From Campylobacter_A concisus_Y (lineage in GTDB: Bacteria > Campylobacterota > Campylobacteria > Campylobacterales > Campylobacteraceae), in assembly GCF_902460415.1 (NCBI RefSeq), contig NZ_CABPTY010000001.1, positions 62,001 through 126,000 of the forward strand: a stretch of DNA of 64,000 nucleotides, given 5' to 3'. Position 1 is the stretch's first letter. Each line of letters starts with the position of its first letter. The notes under the pieces are model-generated. The model made no database searches. It had not been told where the DNA came from and worked only from the letters and a program-made list of their open reading frames with translations. A program made the position numbers and the translations under genes. Of the stretch, positions 1 to 6,833 are shown piece after piece.

Positions 1-101
1 CGCTCTATACTTGCTCTATAAAATATGACAAGTACGAATATTGAAATTCCAAAAGTAATTAATAAAAAAAGTATGGTTATTTTTGATTTTCTGGAATTCA
101 T
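1..101 (-). CDS. Class B penicillin-binding protein (FtsI/PbpB), N-terminal fragment
   Basis: An open frame starts with ATG at 101 on the minus strand and runs off the left edge, so only about 33 residues are visible. They form a short basic leader (MNSRKSKITI) and one hydrophobic segment ending near residue 27, which fits the membrane anchor of a division transpeptidase. The start lies 7 bases beyond the fliE stop, so it is probably cotranscribed with the flagellar genes. In C. jejuni the gene after fliE is pbpB, which is the main reason for the name. The catalytic domain is outside the window, so the identity is an inference from anchor plus position. Confidence 0.65.
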   Translation of the reverse strand, partial: MNSRKSKITILFLLITFGISIFVLVIFYRASIE

Positions 102-108
102 TAATGAC

Positions 109-402
109 TTAAATTTGTGTTCTAGAAATTTCTTTATAAGCACTTAGTGCTTTGTTACGAATTTCTAGCATAAGCTTCATGCTAGTCTCTGCTTTGCCTA
201 TCGCAATAGCAGCTTGGTGCAGGTCTTTTACCTCGCCAGTCGCAAGATCGGCTATGGCTTTATCTGCGTTGATTTGCACTTTATTTAGCTCTTTTAAAGA
301 GTCGTTTAGAGCATTTTCAAAGCCACCTTCTTCGCCTGCTTTCGCTATTTTATTTGAATTTTCATTTTTATTTATTTTGTCTAAATTTATACTATTTATC
401 AT
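109..402 (-). CDS. fliE: Flagellar hook-basal body protein FliE
   Basis: FliE is the small adaptor that joins the MS ring to the proximal rod of the flagellar basal body and is exported by the flagellar type III apparatus. The 97-residue product has the family length. Its C-terminal half carries the typical helical region around DLHQAAIAIGKAETSMKLM and ends with the conserved KALSAYKEI segment. The start codon overlaps the flgC stop by one base (TAATG), which suggests translational coupling. It is the third gene of flgB-flgC-fliE and should share the sigma-54 promoter upstream of flgB. Confidence 0.95.
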   Translation of the reverse strand: MINSINLDKINKNENSNKIAKAGEEGGFENALNDSLKELNKVQINADKAIADLATGEVKDLHQAAIAIGKAETSMKLMLEIRNKALSAYKEISRTQI

Positions 403-905
403 TATGCTTGTCCTGAAATAAGTGATATCGCACTTTGTGCTATTGTTTTTGCGTTTTGAAAGGCTACCACGTTTGCTTGGTATGCCCTTGTTGCTTCAAG
501 TAGGTCAGACATCTCAATGACCGGATTTATATTTGGAAATGCGACGTAGCCATTTGCATTTGCATCTGGATGGCTCGGGTCATATTTTAGCTGAAAGTCA
601 TTATCATCACGCACCACTTTATCCACGATCACGCTAGTTAGGGTAGGGTGAGCGTTTCTTGGTGAGCTTGGGTCGTCAAGCGGATTTTCATACTCGAGTA
701 GACTTTGTGAGCTTTTAAGCTGATCGTTTAAAATTTTATCAAAGTTCATCTCTTTAAAGATGACTTCTTGTCTTCTATATGGGCCACCTTCAGCCGTTCT
801 TGTAGTTTGAGCGTTTGCTATGTTTGAGCTGATGACGTTCATCCTAAAGCGTTGTGCGCTTAGTCCGTATCCACTAATATCAAAATCATTTAAGTATGAC
901 ATCAT
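402..905 (-). CDS. flgC: Flagellar basal-body rod protein FlgC
   Basis: FlgC is a proximal rod subunit of the flagellar basal body. The 167-residue protein begins with the rod-family N-terminal helix containing SSNIANAQT (about residues 26-34) and ends with the matching C-terminal helix LLEATRAYQANVVAFQNAK; these two ends pair in all axial flagellar proteins. Two Met codons open the frame, so the exact start could be one codon later. It is separated from flgB by 5 bases and overlaps fliE by one base. The product is exported without a Sec signal, as expected. Confidence 0.95.
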   Translation of the reverse strand: MMSYLNDFDISGYGLSAQRFRMNVISSNIANAQTTRTAEGGPYRRQEVIFKEMNFDKILNDQLKSSQSLLEYENPLDDPSSPRNAHPTLTSVIVDKVVRDDNDFQLKYDPSHPDANANGYVAFPNINPVIEMSDLLEATRAYQANVVAFQNAKTIAQSAISLISGQA

Positions 906-910
906 CTCTC

Positions 911-1345
911 CTAGTTCTTAGCGCTTGCGTCTATTACGTTTTTAAAGATATTACTTTGAGCCTTGTAGGCGTTATCAAGGGCGTTTATCATAACTGTGTT
1001 TTTACCCATTTCTGTTGTCTCAACATCAAGATCAACTGTATTTGCGTCATTTCTAGCCATGTGACCATCACGCAAGAAAATTTGAGCTGTGTCGCTTTTT
1101 GGAAAATCAACCGCAGCCATATGCGCTTCGTTTGTTTTAGCTAAATTTAGTTTTTTGCTCTCTGAAACGTTATAAATTTCATTTGCTTTTTCTTTTAAGA
1201 CATCTTCAAATCTTATATCCCTAGCCTTGTAAAATGGTGTATCAACATTTGCGAGATTGCCAGAGATTAGCTTTTGGCGTAGTTCTCTGCCTGCAAGGGC
1301 TGATTCAACAAGTGGGCTAGATTTTGATTTATCTAAAACAAACAT
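911..1345 (-). CDS. flgB: Flagellar basal-body rod protein FlgB
   Basis: FlgB is the cell-proximal rod subunit. The 144-residue product has the family length and shows the signature NLANVDTPFYKARDI near residues 30-45, with a C-terminal helix containing ALDNAYKAQSNIFKNVI. The ATG at 1345 has an upstream GAAGGA-like ribosome site. This is the first gene of the flgB-flgC-fliE unit and sits directly behind a GG-N10-GC sigma-54 element, so expression should depend on RpoN and the FlgSR two-component system known in Campylobacter. Regulation by FlgSR is family knowledge, not visible here. Confidence 0.95.
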   Translation of the reverse strand: MFVLDKSKSSPLVESALAGRELRQKLISGNLANVDTPFYKARDIRFEDVLKEKANEIYNVSESKKLNLAKTNEAHMAAVDFPKSDTAQIFLRDGHMARNDANTVDLDVETTEMGKNTVMINALDNAYKAQSNIFKNVIDASAKN

Positions 1346-1377
1346 TTAAAGTCCTTCTAAAATTTCACACATTTATA

Positions 1378-1395
1378 AGCAAATGATGTTCCAAA
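1378..1395 (-). promoter_or_regulatory. Sigma-54 (RpoN) promoter of flgB-flgC-fliE
   Basis: Reading the minus strand, TTGGAACATCATTTGCTT has GG at 1392-1391 and GC at 1380-1379 with exactly 10 bases between, matching the -24/-12 arrangement (TGGCAC-N5-TTGCT). The flgB start is 34 bases further on, leaving room for a transcription start near 1367 and a ribosome site. flgB is a known RpoN class II flagellar target in Campylobacter. Confidence 0.85.
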
Positions 1396-1407
1396 TATAA
1401 GGTAAAT

Positions 1408-2004
1408 TTACTTTGTTTCATAAATTTTTGCCAGATCTTCTTTCATTTTTGTGACTTTTATACCACCAAGATAGTATTTTACCCCGTATTGTCCGCTATC
1501 TACGTCTGTTAAAATTTGATATTCGCCATTTTTTATCACGACCTTAAAAGGTAGTGCGATCTCGTGTTTATATTCGATGTCTCTTACGATCTGCTCGGCA
1601 AGTCTGTCATTTATCTTTTGATCGTTTGTTATGAAATAGTAGGCGTTAAATTTTTGCATAAATTCGTGTAAAACATACTCATTTGTGACATTTTCAAAAT
1701 GAGTTAGTCCAATTAGTGTAAATTTATCTTTGTTTTCAAGCTGATATTTTGTAAGCTCAGCTGCCTCTTTTTGGCAAGGTGGGCAAAATGTACCAAAAAT
1801 GTCGATCATTAAAACCTTATTCTCATCATTTTTGATAGCAAAGCCGCGATCTTTTCTAGCTAAAGTAAGCTCCTTGCCGCTTACATCTACAAGCTTAACT
1901 TCTTCATTTGGGCTAAATTCTTTAAAATTTGCACTGCTGCTCTCATCTTTGCCGCAACCAAAAAAAGCAAATAAAGCGATTATTAAAACAAGTAAATTTT
2001 TCAT
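1408..2004 (-). CDS. TlpA-like periplasmic thioredoxin lipoprotein
   Basis: This 198-residue protein begins with a lipoprotein signal ending in FFGC (Cys17), so it is probably lipid-anchored and faces the periplasm. A thioredoxin fold follows, with the active site CPPC at residues 74-77 preceded by IDIFGTF, typical of TlpA/ResA-type thiol-disulfide oxidoreductases. Such proteins reduce cysteines, for example during cytochrome c maturation; the substrate here cannot be read from the sequence. It lies 8 bases downstream of smpB on the same strand. C. jejuni has a periplasmic thioredoxin gene at the same place next to smpB. Confidence 0.85.
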   Translation of the reverse strand: MKNLLVLIIALFAFFGCGKDESSSANFKEFSPNEEVKLVDVSGKELTLARKDRGFAIKNDENKVLMIDIFGTFCPPCQKEAAELTKYQLENKDKFTLIGLTHFENVTNEYVLHEFMQKFNAYYFITNDQKINDRLAEQIVRDIEYKHEIALPFKVVIKNGEYQILTDVDSGQYGVKYYLGGIKVTKMKEDLAKIYETK

Positions 2005-2012
2005 CTTATCCC

Positions 2013-2468
2013 TTAAACATATCTTTTTATGGCAGCTCTTGCCTCTTTGTCTGCCTCACGTCTTTTTAAAGTCTCGCGCTTGTCGTGTAAATTTTTACCT
2101 TTTGCAAGGGCTAGCCTTGCTTTTACGATGTTTTTATCGCTTAGATAAAGTGCTAAAACAACTAGAGCAAGCCCATCTTGTGAGACTTGACCGAAAATTT
2201 TATCGATCTGCTTTCTGTGCATCAAAAGTTTTCTGGCTGCTCGCTCATTTGGACGAAATGCGCTGTGCGTGGTTTCAAGATAGCTGATATGAGCGTTTAG
2301 TAAGAAAAGCTCACCCTTTATGACGCGCACAAAGCTATCTTTTAAATTTGCTCTGCCAGCCCTTAGAGCCTTGACCTCGCTGCCTTTTAAAACGATACCA
2401 GCTTCAAAGGTCTCAAGTATACTAAAGTCATGCAAAGCTTTCTTGTTTTTTGCTAGATCTTTTATCAA
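2013..2468 (-). CDS. smpB: SsrA-binding protein SmpB
   Basis: SmpB binds tmRNA and brings it to stalled ribosomes in trans-translation, after which the tagged protein is degraded. The 151-residue product has the normal length. It shows the conserved core ETFEAGIVLKGSEVKALRAG (about residues 20-39), the NAHISYLE strand and the basic C-terminal tail KRREADKEARAAIKRYV that enters the mRNA channel. It is 11 bases downstream of ispE in a minus-strand run of core genes. An SspB-like protein that could take part in turnover of tagged proteins is encoded 4 kb upstream on the same strand. Confidence 0.96.
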   Translation of the reverse strand: MIKDLAKNKKALHDFSILETFEAGIVLKGSEVKALRAGRANLKDSFVRVIKGELFLLNAHISYLETTHSAFRPNERAARKLLMHRKQIDKIFGQVSQDGLALVVLALYLSDKNIVKARLALAKGKNLHDKRETLKRREADKEARAAIKRYV

Positions 2469-2479
2469 AATTTTACCTT

Positions 2480-3223
2480 TTATTTTACGCTAAATACGCT
2501 ACTGCCGCTACCGCTTAGAAATTTATCTTTAAACTCATTCATCTGTGGATAGAGCTTAAAGCATGGGGCAAAAAGATCGTTTAGCTCCTCGTTTTTGTAA
2601 ATTTCAAGTAGCTCTTTGCTCTTTAAATTTTGCATCTTTTTTGCAGCATTAACGTCTATGTATTGTAAGAAATTGCTTCTAAATTCTTGATAAACCATCG
2701 GTGTGGAGCAAAAAACATTTGGCGTGAAGATATTTAAATTTGGCACTTCATCGTCAAATTCTTCTATGATCTCACCTATACCGCTTACATTTGCTGCCTT
2801 GTAGCCACTTACGAAAAAAGCTACATCTGCACCGATTTTGGCAGCAATCTGCATCAAATTTTCACGTTTTATATTTAAATTTAGCTCGTCATTTACCATT
2901 AGCAAAAAGGTGGCGACATTTGAGCTGCCTCCGCCAAGACCAGCACCAATTGGGATATTTTTGTTGATGATGATTTTATGGGAGCTAAAAAACTCGTCAA
3001 GCTCGTTTGAAAAGCCAGCTCTTTTTAGCTCATCTATCGCTTTTTGAATGATGTTATCTTTTATATCGCAGTTGCTGCATTCTATGGCAAATGAATCTGA
3101 CTTTTTAAAATAAATTTCGTCAAAAAGCTGCTCACAGAGGATAAAGCGCGATAAAATTTCGTGGTAGTTGCCTCTGGTGCCAACTATCTTTAAAAATATA
3201 TTTATTTTTGCAAAGCTTTTCAT
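2480..3223 (-). CDS. ispE: 4-diphosphocytidyl-2-C-methyl-D-erythritol kinase IspE
   Basis: IspE phosphorylates CDP-methylerythritol in the non-mevalonate (MEP) route to isoprenoids. The 247-residue product is a short member of the GHMP kinase family. The N-terminal KSFAKINIFLKI matches the substrate-binding start, the ATP-binding loop is PIGAGLGGGSSNVA (about residues 91-104), and the C-terminal GSGSSVFSV motif is present. The ATG overlaps the csrA stop (ATGA), indicating coupled translation. The length is at the low end of the family (about 280 residues in E. coli), which is usual for this group. Confidence 0.93.
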   Translation of the reverse strand: MKSFAKINIFLKIVGTRGNYHEILSRFILCEQLFDEIYFKKSDSFAIECSNCDIKDNIIQKAIDELKRAGFSNELDEFFSSHKIIINKNIPIGAGLGGGSSNVATFLLMVNDELNLNIKRENLMQIAAKIGADVAFFVSGYKAANVSGIGEIIEEFDDEVPNLNIFTPNVFCSTPMVYQEFRSNFLQYIDVNAAKKMQNLKSKELLEIYKNEELNDLFAPCFKLYPQMNEFKDKFLSGSGSSVFSVK

Positions 3224-3450
3224 TTCTCGATTTTTTTTGCTAGCTCATGAATATCGGCTTCACTTGCAGTTTTTGTGGCATGGATATTTTCGTTTTTGAT
3301 ATCGTTTGCTAGTTCGCTTCTTAGTATCATTGTATTTCGTGGCGCTTCGATACCAAGTTTAACAGTATTTTTTGAAATATTTACTATGACAACTTTTATG
3401 TCATTTCCTATTAAAATTTCTTCATTTTCTTTTCTTGCTAGGATTAACAT
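3220..3450 (-). CDS. csrA: Carbon storage regulator CsrA
   Basis: CsrA is a small RNA-binding regulator that blocks or stabilises mRNAs; in Campylobacter it represses flagellin translation and is antagonised by FliW. The 76-residue product begins MLILARKENEEILIG and contains VKLGIEAPR, both standard for the family; the C-terminal tail is longer than the 61-residue E. coli protein. It overlaps truB upstream by 7 bases and ispE downstream by 4 bases, so its translation is probably tied to theirs. No separate promoter is evident. Confidence 0.95.
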   Translation of the reverse strand: MLILARKENEEILIGNDIKVVIVNISKNTVKLGIEAPRNTMILRSELANDIKNENIHATKTASEADIHELAKKIEK

Positions 3451-4265
3451 TTTTCAACCTTATTTAGAGTGTAATTTATAGTATCATCCATGATTTGGAT
3501 TACGCTCATAAATTTATCATAATTTAGCAAATAAATTCCTTGCTTTTGTGTTTCAAAATCGTTAATTTTTAATTTCTTACCATCAAGAATATCATTTATA
3601 TCCCCAAAGTATGTATTTTTCTGAATATTTAAAAAATCACAAATATTCAAAAATTTTTCATTTTCGTAGCAAAATTTGCCTTCACTTATCCTTTTTAATG
3701 AGCTTAAAGTTACATTATAACCAAGTCTTTTCCCAAAAATTTCTGCATACGAACGGATATAACTTCCTTCACTTACGCTTAGACGGATAGCTAAAAATGG
3801 GTGTGAGTAGTTTAAAATTTGGCTATCAAAAATTTCCATCGTTTCTGTCTTTAGCTCAAATTCTTCGCCGTTTCTAGCTAGCTTGTAGGCTCTTGTACTA
3901 TTTATGTGCTTGGCGCTAAATTTTGGTGGGATGTAGCTTATCTTGCCAGTTAGCTCGCCTCTAATGGCTTCAAGTTTTTCTAAATTTAGCTCTTTTACAT
4001 TTGAAATTTCAGTGATATTTTCATTATCCATGCTAGGACTACTTGCCCCTAGCCAGATCGTAGCTTCATAGACTTTTGGACTTTTATCTAAAAATCTAAA
4101 AAATTTCGTATACGATCCAAAAGCGACTATTAGGCAGCCGCTAGCAAATGGATCAAGTGTGCCTGAAAATCCAGCCTTTTTAACGCCATACTTTCTCTTT
4201 AGTCGTCCTAAAAAGTGATTTGAGCTCATGCCAGCAGGCTTGTTTGCCACGAAGATGGCGTTCAT
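3444..4265 (-). CDS. truB: tRNA pseudouridine(55) synthase TruB
   Basis: TruB makes pseudouridine 55 in the T-loop of tRNAs. The 273-residue product starts with NAIFVANKPAGMSS and has the catalytic GTLDP motif with Asp38, here in the form GFSGTLDPFASG rather than the commoner GHTGTLDPLATG. The KxSAxHxxSxRAYKLAR substrate-binding segment follows near residue 130. The start overlaps the helicase stop by 4 bases and the stop overlaps csrA, forming one continuous minus-strand unit. Confidence 0.94.
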   Translation of the reverse strand: MNAIFVANKPAGMSSNHFLGRLKRKYGVKKAGFSGTLDPFASGCLIVAFGSYTKFFRFLDKSPKVYEATIWLGASSPSMDNENITEISNVKELNLEKLEAIRGELTGKISYIPPKFSAKHINSTRAYKLARNGEEFELKTETMEIFDSQILNYSHPFLAIRLSVSEGSYIRSYAEIFGKRLGYNVTLSSLKRISEGKFCYENEKFLNICDFLNIQKNTYFGDINDILDGKKLKINDFETQKQGIYLLNYDKFMSVIQIMDDTINYTLNKVEKC

Positions 4266-6331
4266 ACGGCCTTTTCCACGAAGCTTGACATTATTTCTCT
4301 TACATTGCCGCCGAAATTTATAGTTAGCTTAAACTCTTTTTTGATCTTGCTAACCGCACTCACCCTGCCGATACCAAAAATTTTATGTTTAACAAGGTCG
4401 CCTTTTTTAAATTCATTGCTCTGTTCGATAACCAGCGAGCCATGCGTGATACCACTCTCGCTTAAAAATCTACTTTTATTTAGCCTTGTGCGCTGACCTT
4501 TGTAAAAGCGCGAATTTGCAAAGCTTAGGCTAAGAGTTTTTTTGGCTCTTGTTATTGCCACGTAAGCGAGCCTGCGCTCCTCTTCGATGTCGCTACCATC
4601 GCCAATGAGCGGAAAAAATCCCTCTTCAAGGCCGATCACAAAAAGGTGCTCAAACTCAAGTCCCTTGCTCGCGTGCACGCTCATAATGCTAATAGCCTCG
4701 TCGCTAATGCCGTCTTGCTCGCTTGTTAGCGTGATCTCGTTTAAAAACTCTTCTAGATCAAAGCTTGGATTTTGCTTGATCTGATCTTTTAAAACAGCGT
4801 AAAACTCGTCGATGTTCGCCGCTCTTTCAGCACCATCTGGCAAGCTCTCGTAGTATTTTTTCACGCCAAATTTAGCTTCAAATTTATCTATCAGGTCAAA
4901 AACCGAGCTGCTTTCTTGAAGCTCTTTTAGGTTGTTTGCAAACTCAAGAAGGGCTGATTTTACCTTTTTACTAAAGGCTTCGTCGTTATCAGAGATGTTT
5001 GAGATCGCTTCAAAAATGGAAATTTTACCCTCAAATGCCATCTTTTCAAGCTTATCAAGGCTTACTTTGCCTAGCCCTCGCTTTGGGCGATTTATGATGC
5101 GTCTTATTGAAAAGTCATCATTTGGATTATTTATCAGTCTTAGATAGCTTATGATATCTTTGATCTCGGCTCTTTCGTAAAATTTAACGCCGCCTACCAT
5201 TTTATAAGCGATCTGCTCTTTGTTTAGCCCATCTTCAAGCGAGCGAGAGAGCGCGTTTATGCGGTATAAGATAGCGATATCTTTTGCCTGCACGCCTTTA
5301 CTTAAAAGCTCTTTTATATTCTTTGCGATATTGCCAGCCTCGACGCTCTCATCAAAGCTCTCTATCAAATTTACAGCTTCGCCTTCGCCCTTTGTGCCTA
5401 CAAGCTTTTTGCCAAGGCGGTTGCGGTTATGATCTATCAGTTCGTTTGCAGCCTTTAGTATCGCTTCACTCGAGCGGTAGTTTTTCTCAAGTCTGATGAT
5501 CTTTACGTTGCTAAACTGATCTTTGAAATTTAAGATATTATCTATCTTTGCACCGCGCCAGCCGTAGATGCTTTGGTCATCATCGCCCACCACGCAGATG
5601 TTTTCGTGGCATAGACAGAGCTTTTTTAGGAGCTTATACTGAAGGTCGTTTGTGTCTTGATACTCATCTACCATTATGTATTTGTAGCGGTTTGAAATTT
5701 CTCTAGCAAGATCTTCGTTTTCGTCTAAAATTTTATATGTAAGCCCTAGCAAATCGTCAAAATCAACAAGGTTGTTTGCCTTTAAATAGTCCTCATACTT
5801 TTCATAAATTTGCGCTGCTTGCTTATAAAAGTTGTCCTTGCTCTTGTCAAATGAAGAGAAATTTGCATTTTTATAGACCTCTTCGACGCTTAAAAGTGAG
5901 TTTTTGTAGTTTGAAATTTCACTTGACAAAATAGCCGTGGCGACTGGACTTTCAAAGCTTTTGATGATGCGCTTTTTATCGTCTGTGTCGATTATGACGA
6001 AGTTATTTTTTCTGCCAAGCTTTTCTATGTAGAGCTTTAAAAACAAAAGTCCAAATTTGTGAAATGTGCAAAGAAGCGGCGAGTAGTTTTTGCCGCTTTG
6101 GCTTAGCATCGCCATGGCTCTGCTGCGCATCTCGTTGGCGGCTTTGTTTGTAAAAGTAAGAGTTAGCGTGTTTGCCGCGTCTATGCCGACCTCGCCGATG
6201 AGATAGGCAAGCCTAGTTGTGATCGTCTTTGTCTTGCCGCTGCCAGCACCTGCTAGTATGAGCATCGGGCCATCTATGTGGGTGGCTGCTTCGCGCTGGG
6301 CTTCGTTTAAATTTGATAGTAAATTTTCCAT
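4262..6331 (-). CDS. UvrD/PcrA/Rep-type ATP-dependent DNA helicase
   Basis: This superfamily 1A 3'-5' helicase acts in repair and in clearing replication blocks. From the ATG at 6331 it has 689 residues. Walker A is AGAGSGKT at 27-34, motif II is DEYQDTN, motif III is VGDDDQSIYGWRGA, motif IV contains LEKNYRSS, and VAITRAKK lies near motif VI. The C-terminal 60 residues (GDLVKHKIFGIGRV) resemble the RNA-polymerase-interacting tail of PcrA/UvrD. The frame also has an in-frame TTG at 6367, but homology begins at NLNEAQREA, so I prefer the ATG. It is one of several UvrD-family helicases such genomes carry, so no gene symbol is assigned. Confidence 0.92.
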   Translation of the reverse strand: MENLLSNLNEAQREAATHIDGPMLILAGAGSGKTKTITTRLAYLIGEVGIDAANTLTLTFTNKAANEMRSRAMAMLSQSGKNYSPLLCTFHKFGLLFLKLYIEKLGRKNNFVIIDTDDKKRIIKSFESPVATAILSSEISNYKNSLLSVEEVYKNANFSSFDKSKDNFYKQAAQIYEKYEDYLKANNLVDFDDLLGLTYKILDENEDLAREISNRYKYIMVDEYQDTNDLQYKLLKKLCLCHENICVVGDDDQSIYGWRGAKIDNILNFKDQFSNVKIIRLEKNYRSSEAILKAANELIDHNRNRLGKKLVGTKGEGEAVNLIESFDESVEAGNIAKNIKELLSKGVQAKDIAILYRINALSRSLEDGLNKEQIAYKMVGGVKFYERAEIKDIISYLRLINNPNDDFSIRRIINRPKRGLGKVSLDKLEKMAFEGKISIFEAISNISDNDEAFSKKVKSALLEFANNLKELQESSSVFDLIDKFEAKFGVKKYYESLPDGAERAANIDEFYAVLKDQIKQNPSFDLEEFLNEITLTSEQDGISDEAISIMSVHASKGLEFEHLFVIGLEEGFFPLIGDGSDIEEERRLAYVAITRAKKTLSLSFANSRFYKGQRTRLNKSRFLSESGITHGSLVIEQSNEFKKGDLVKHKIFGIGRVSAVSKIKKEFKLTINFGGNVREIMSSFVEKAV

Positions 6332-6382
6332 TTTTCGCTTTTTAAATTTTCTTTTGATTTTAGCCAAAAATGCTTAAAATTA

Positions 6383-6832
6383 CTATTTTTTCTTAAATAT
6401 ATCTTTATTTTTAGGATTTTGTAAAAAGACTGAAACCGATTTTTTTGTGTGGTCCGCTTGCTTCTCTTTTGGCTTATGAATAGAAAAATTTACAAGGATC
6501 GGGCTATTTTCAACCAAAATTTGAACCACCGCACCAAGTGGAAAGGAGACCACAGAGGCAAAATTTTCACTACCAAATCCAGCCTCGAAGCTAAGCTCAT
6601 CTTGCGTTAGTTTCGCACTCTCAAGCGTATAGCCACCAAGTGAAAACATAATGACTGGCATATTAAAGCTTCTACTTATCTCATCTGGCAAACTTGGCTC
6701 AAAGCTAACTAGCGGTAAATTTGCCATAACTGAGAAATTTACGCCTTTTTCAAGCAAAAAATCAATGCACTCATAGACGTGCATCTTCATCAAAAGCGCA
6801 AATTTCTCGTCGTCTAAAATTTCGTCTAACAT
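6383..6832 (-). CDS. SspB-like protein (candidate ClpXP adaptor)
   Basis: The 149-residue cytosolic protein would usually be called hypothetical. By eye, residues about 15-120 follow the order of conserved positions of SspB, the adaptor that hands SsrA-tagged proteins to ClpXP. A helix ends in DFLLEKGV, a MP-x-IMFSLGGY strand matches SspB's V-x-LNIAPRA, then LTQDELSFEAGFG matches LANDEVRFNARFG, and VVSFPLGAVVQILVEN matches VSVPLAAVLAIYAREN. A charged tail follows, but no clear ClpX-binding LRVVK-type end is visible. It overlaps nothing, ends 51 bases before the helicase start and begins 1 base after pepF. The assignment is pattern-based and untested. Confidence 0.6.
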   Translation of the reverse strand: MLDEILDDEKFALLMKMHVYECIDFLLEKGVNFSVMANLPLVSFEPSLPDEISRSFNMPVIMFSLGGYTLESAKLTQDELSFEAGFGSENFASVVSFPLGAVVQILVENSPILVNFSIHKPKEKQADHTKKSVSVFLQNPKNKDIFKKK

Positions 6833-6833
6833 C

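Noticed and set aside
3444..4265. Altered TruB catalytic motif (GFSGTLDPFASG) as a sign of lost function
   Set aside because: The catalytic Asp38 is present and the same variant is, to my knowledge, usual in Campylobacter TruB.
6332..6367. N-terminal extension of the helicase from a TTG at 6367
   Set aside because: The extension is a basic low-complexity stretch without homology or ribosome site; helicase similarity begins right after the ATG at 6331.
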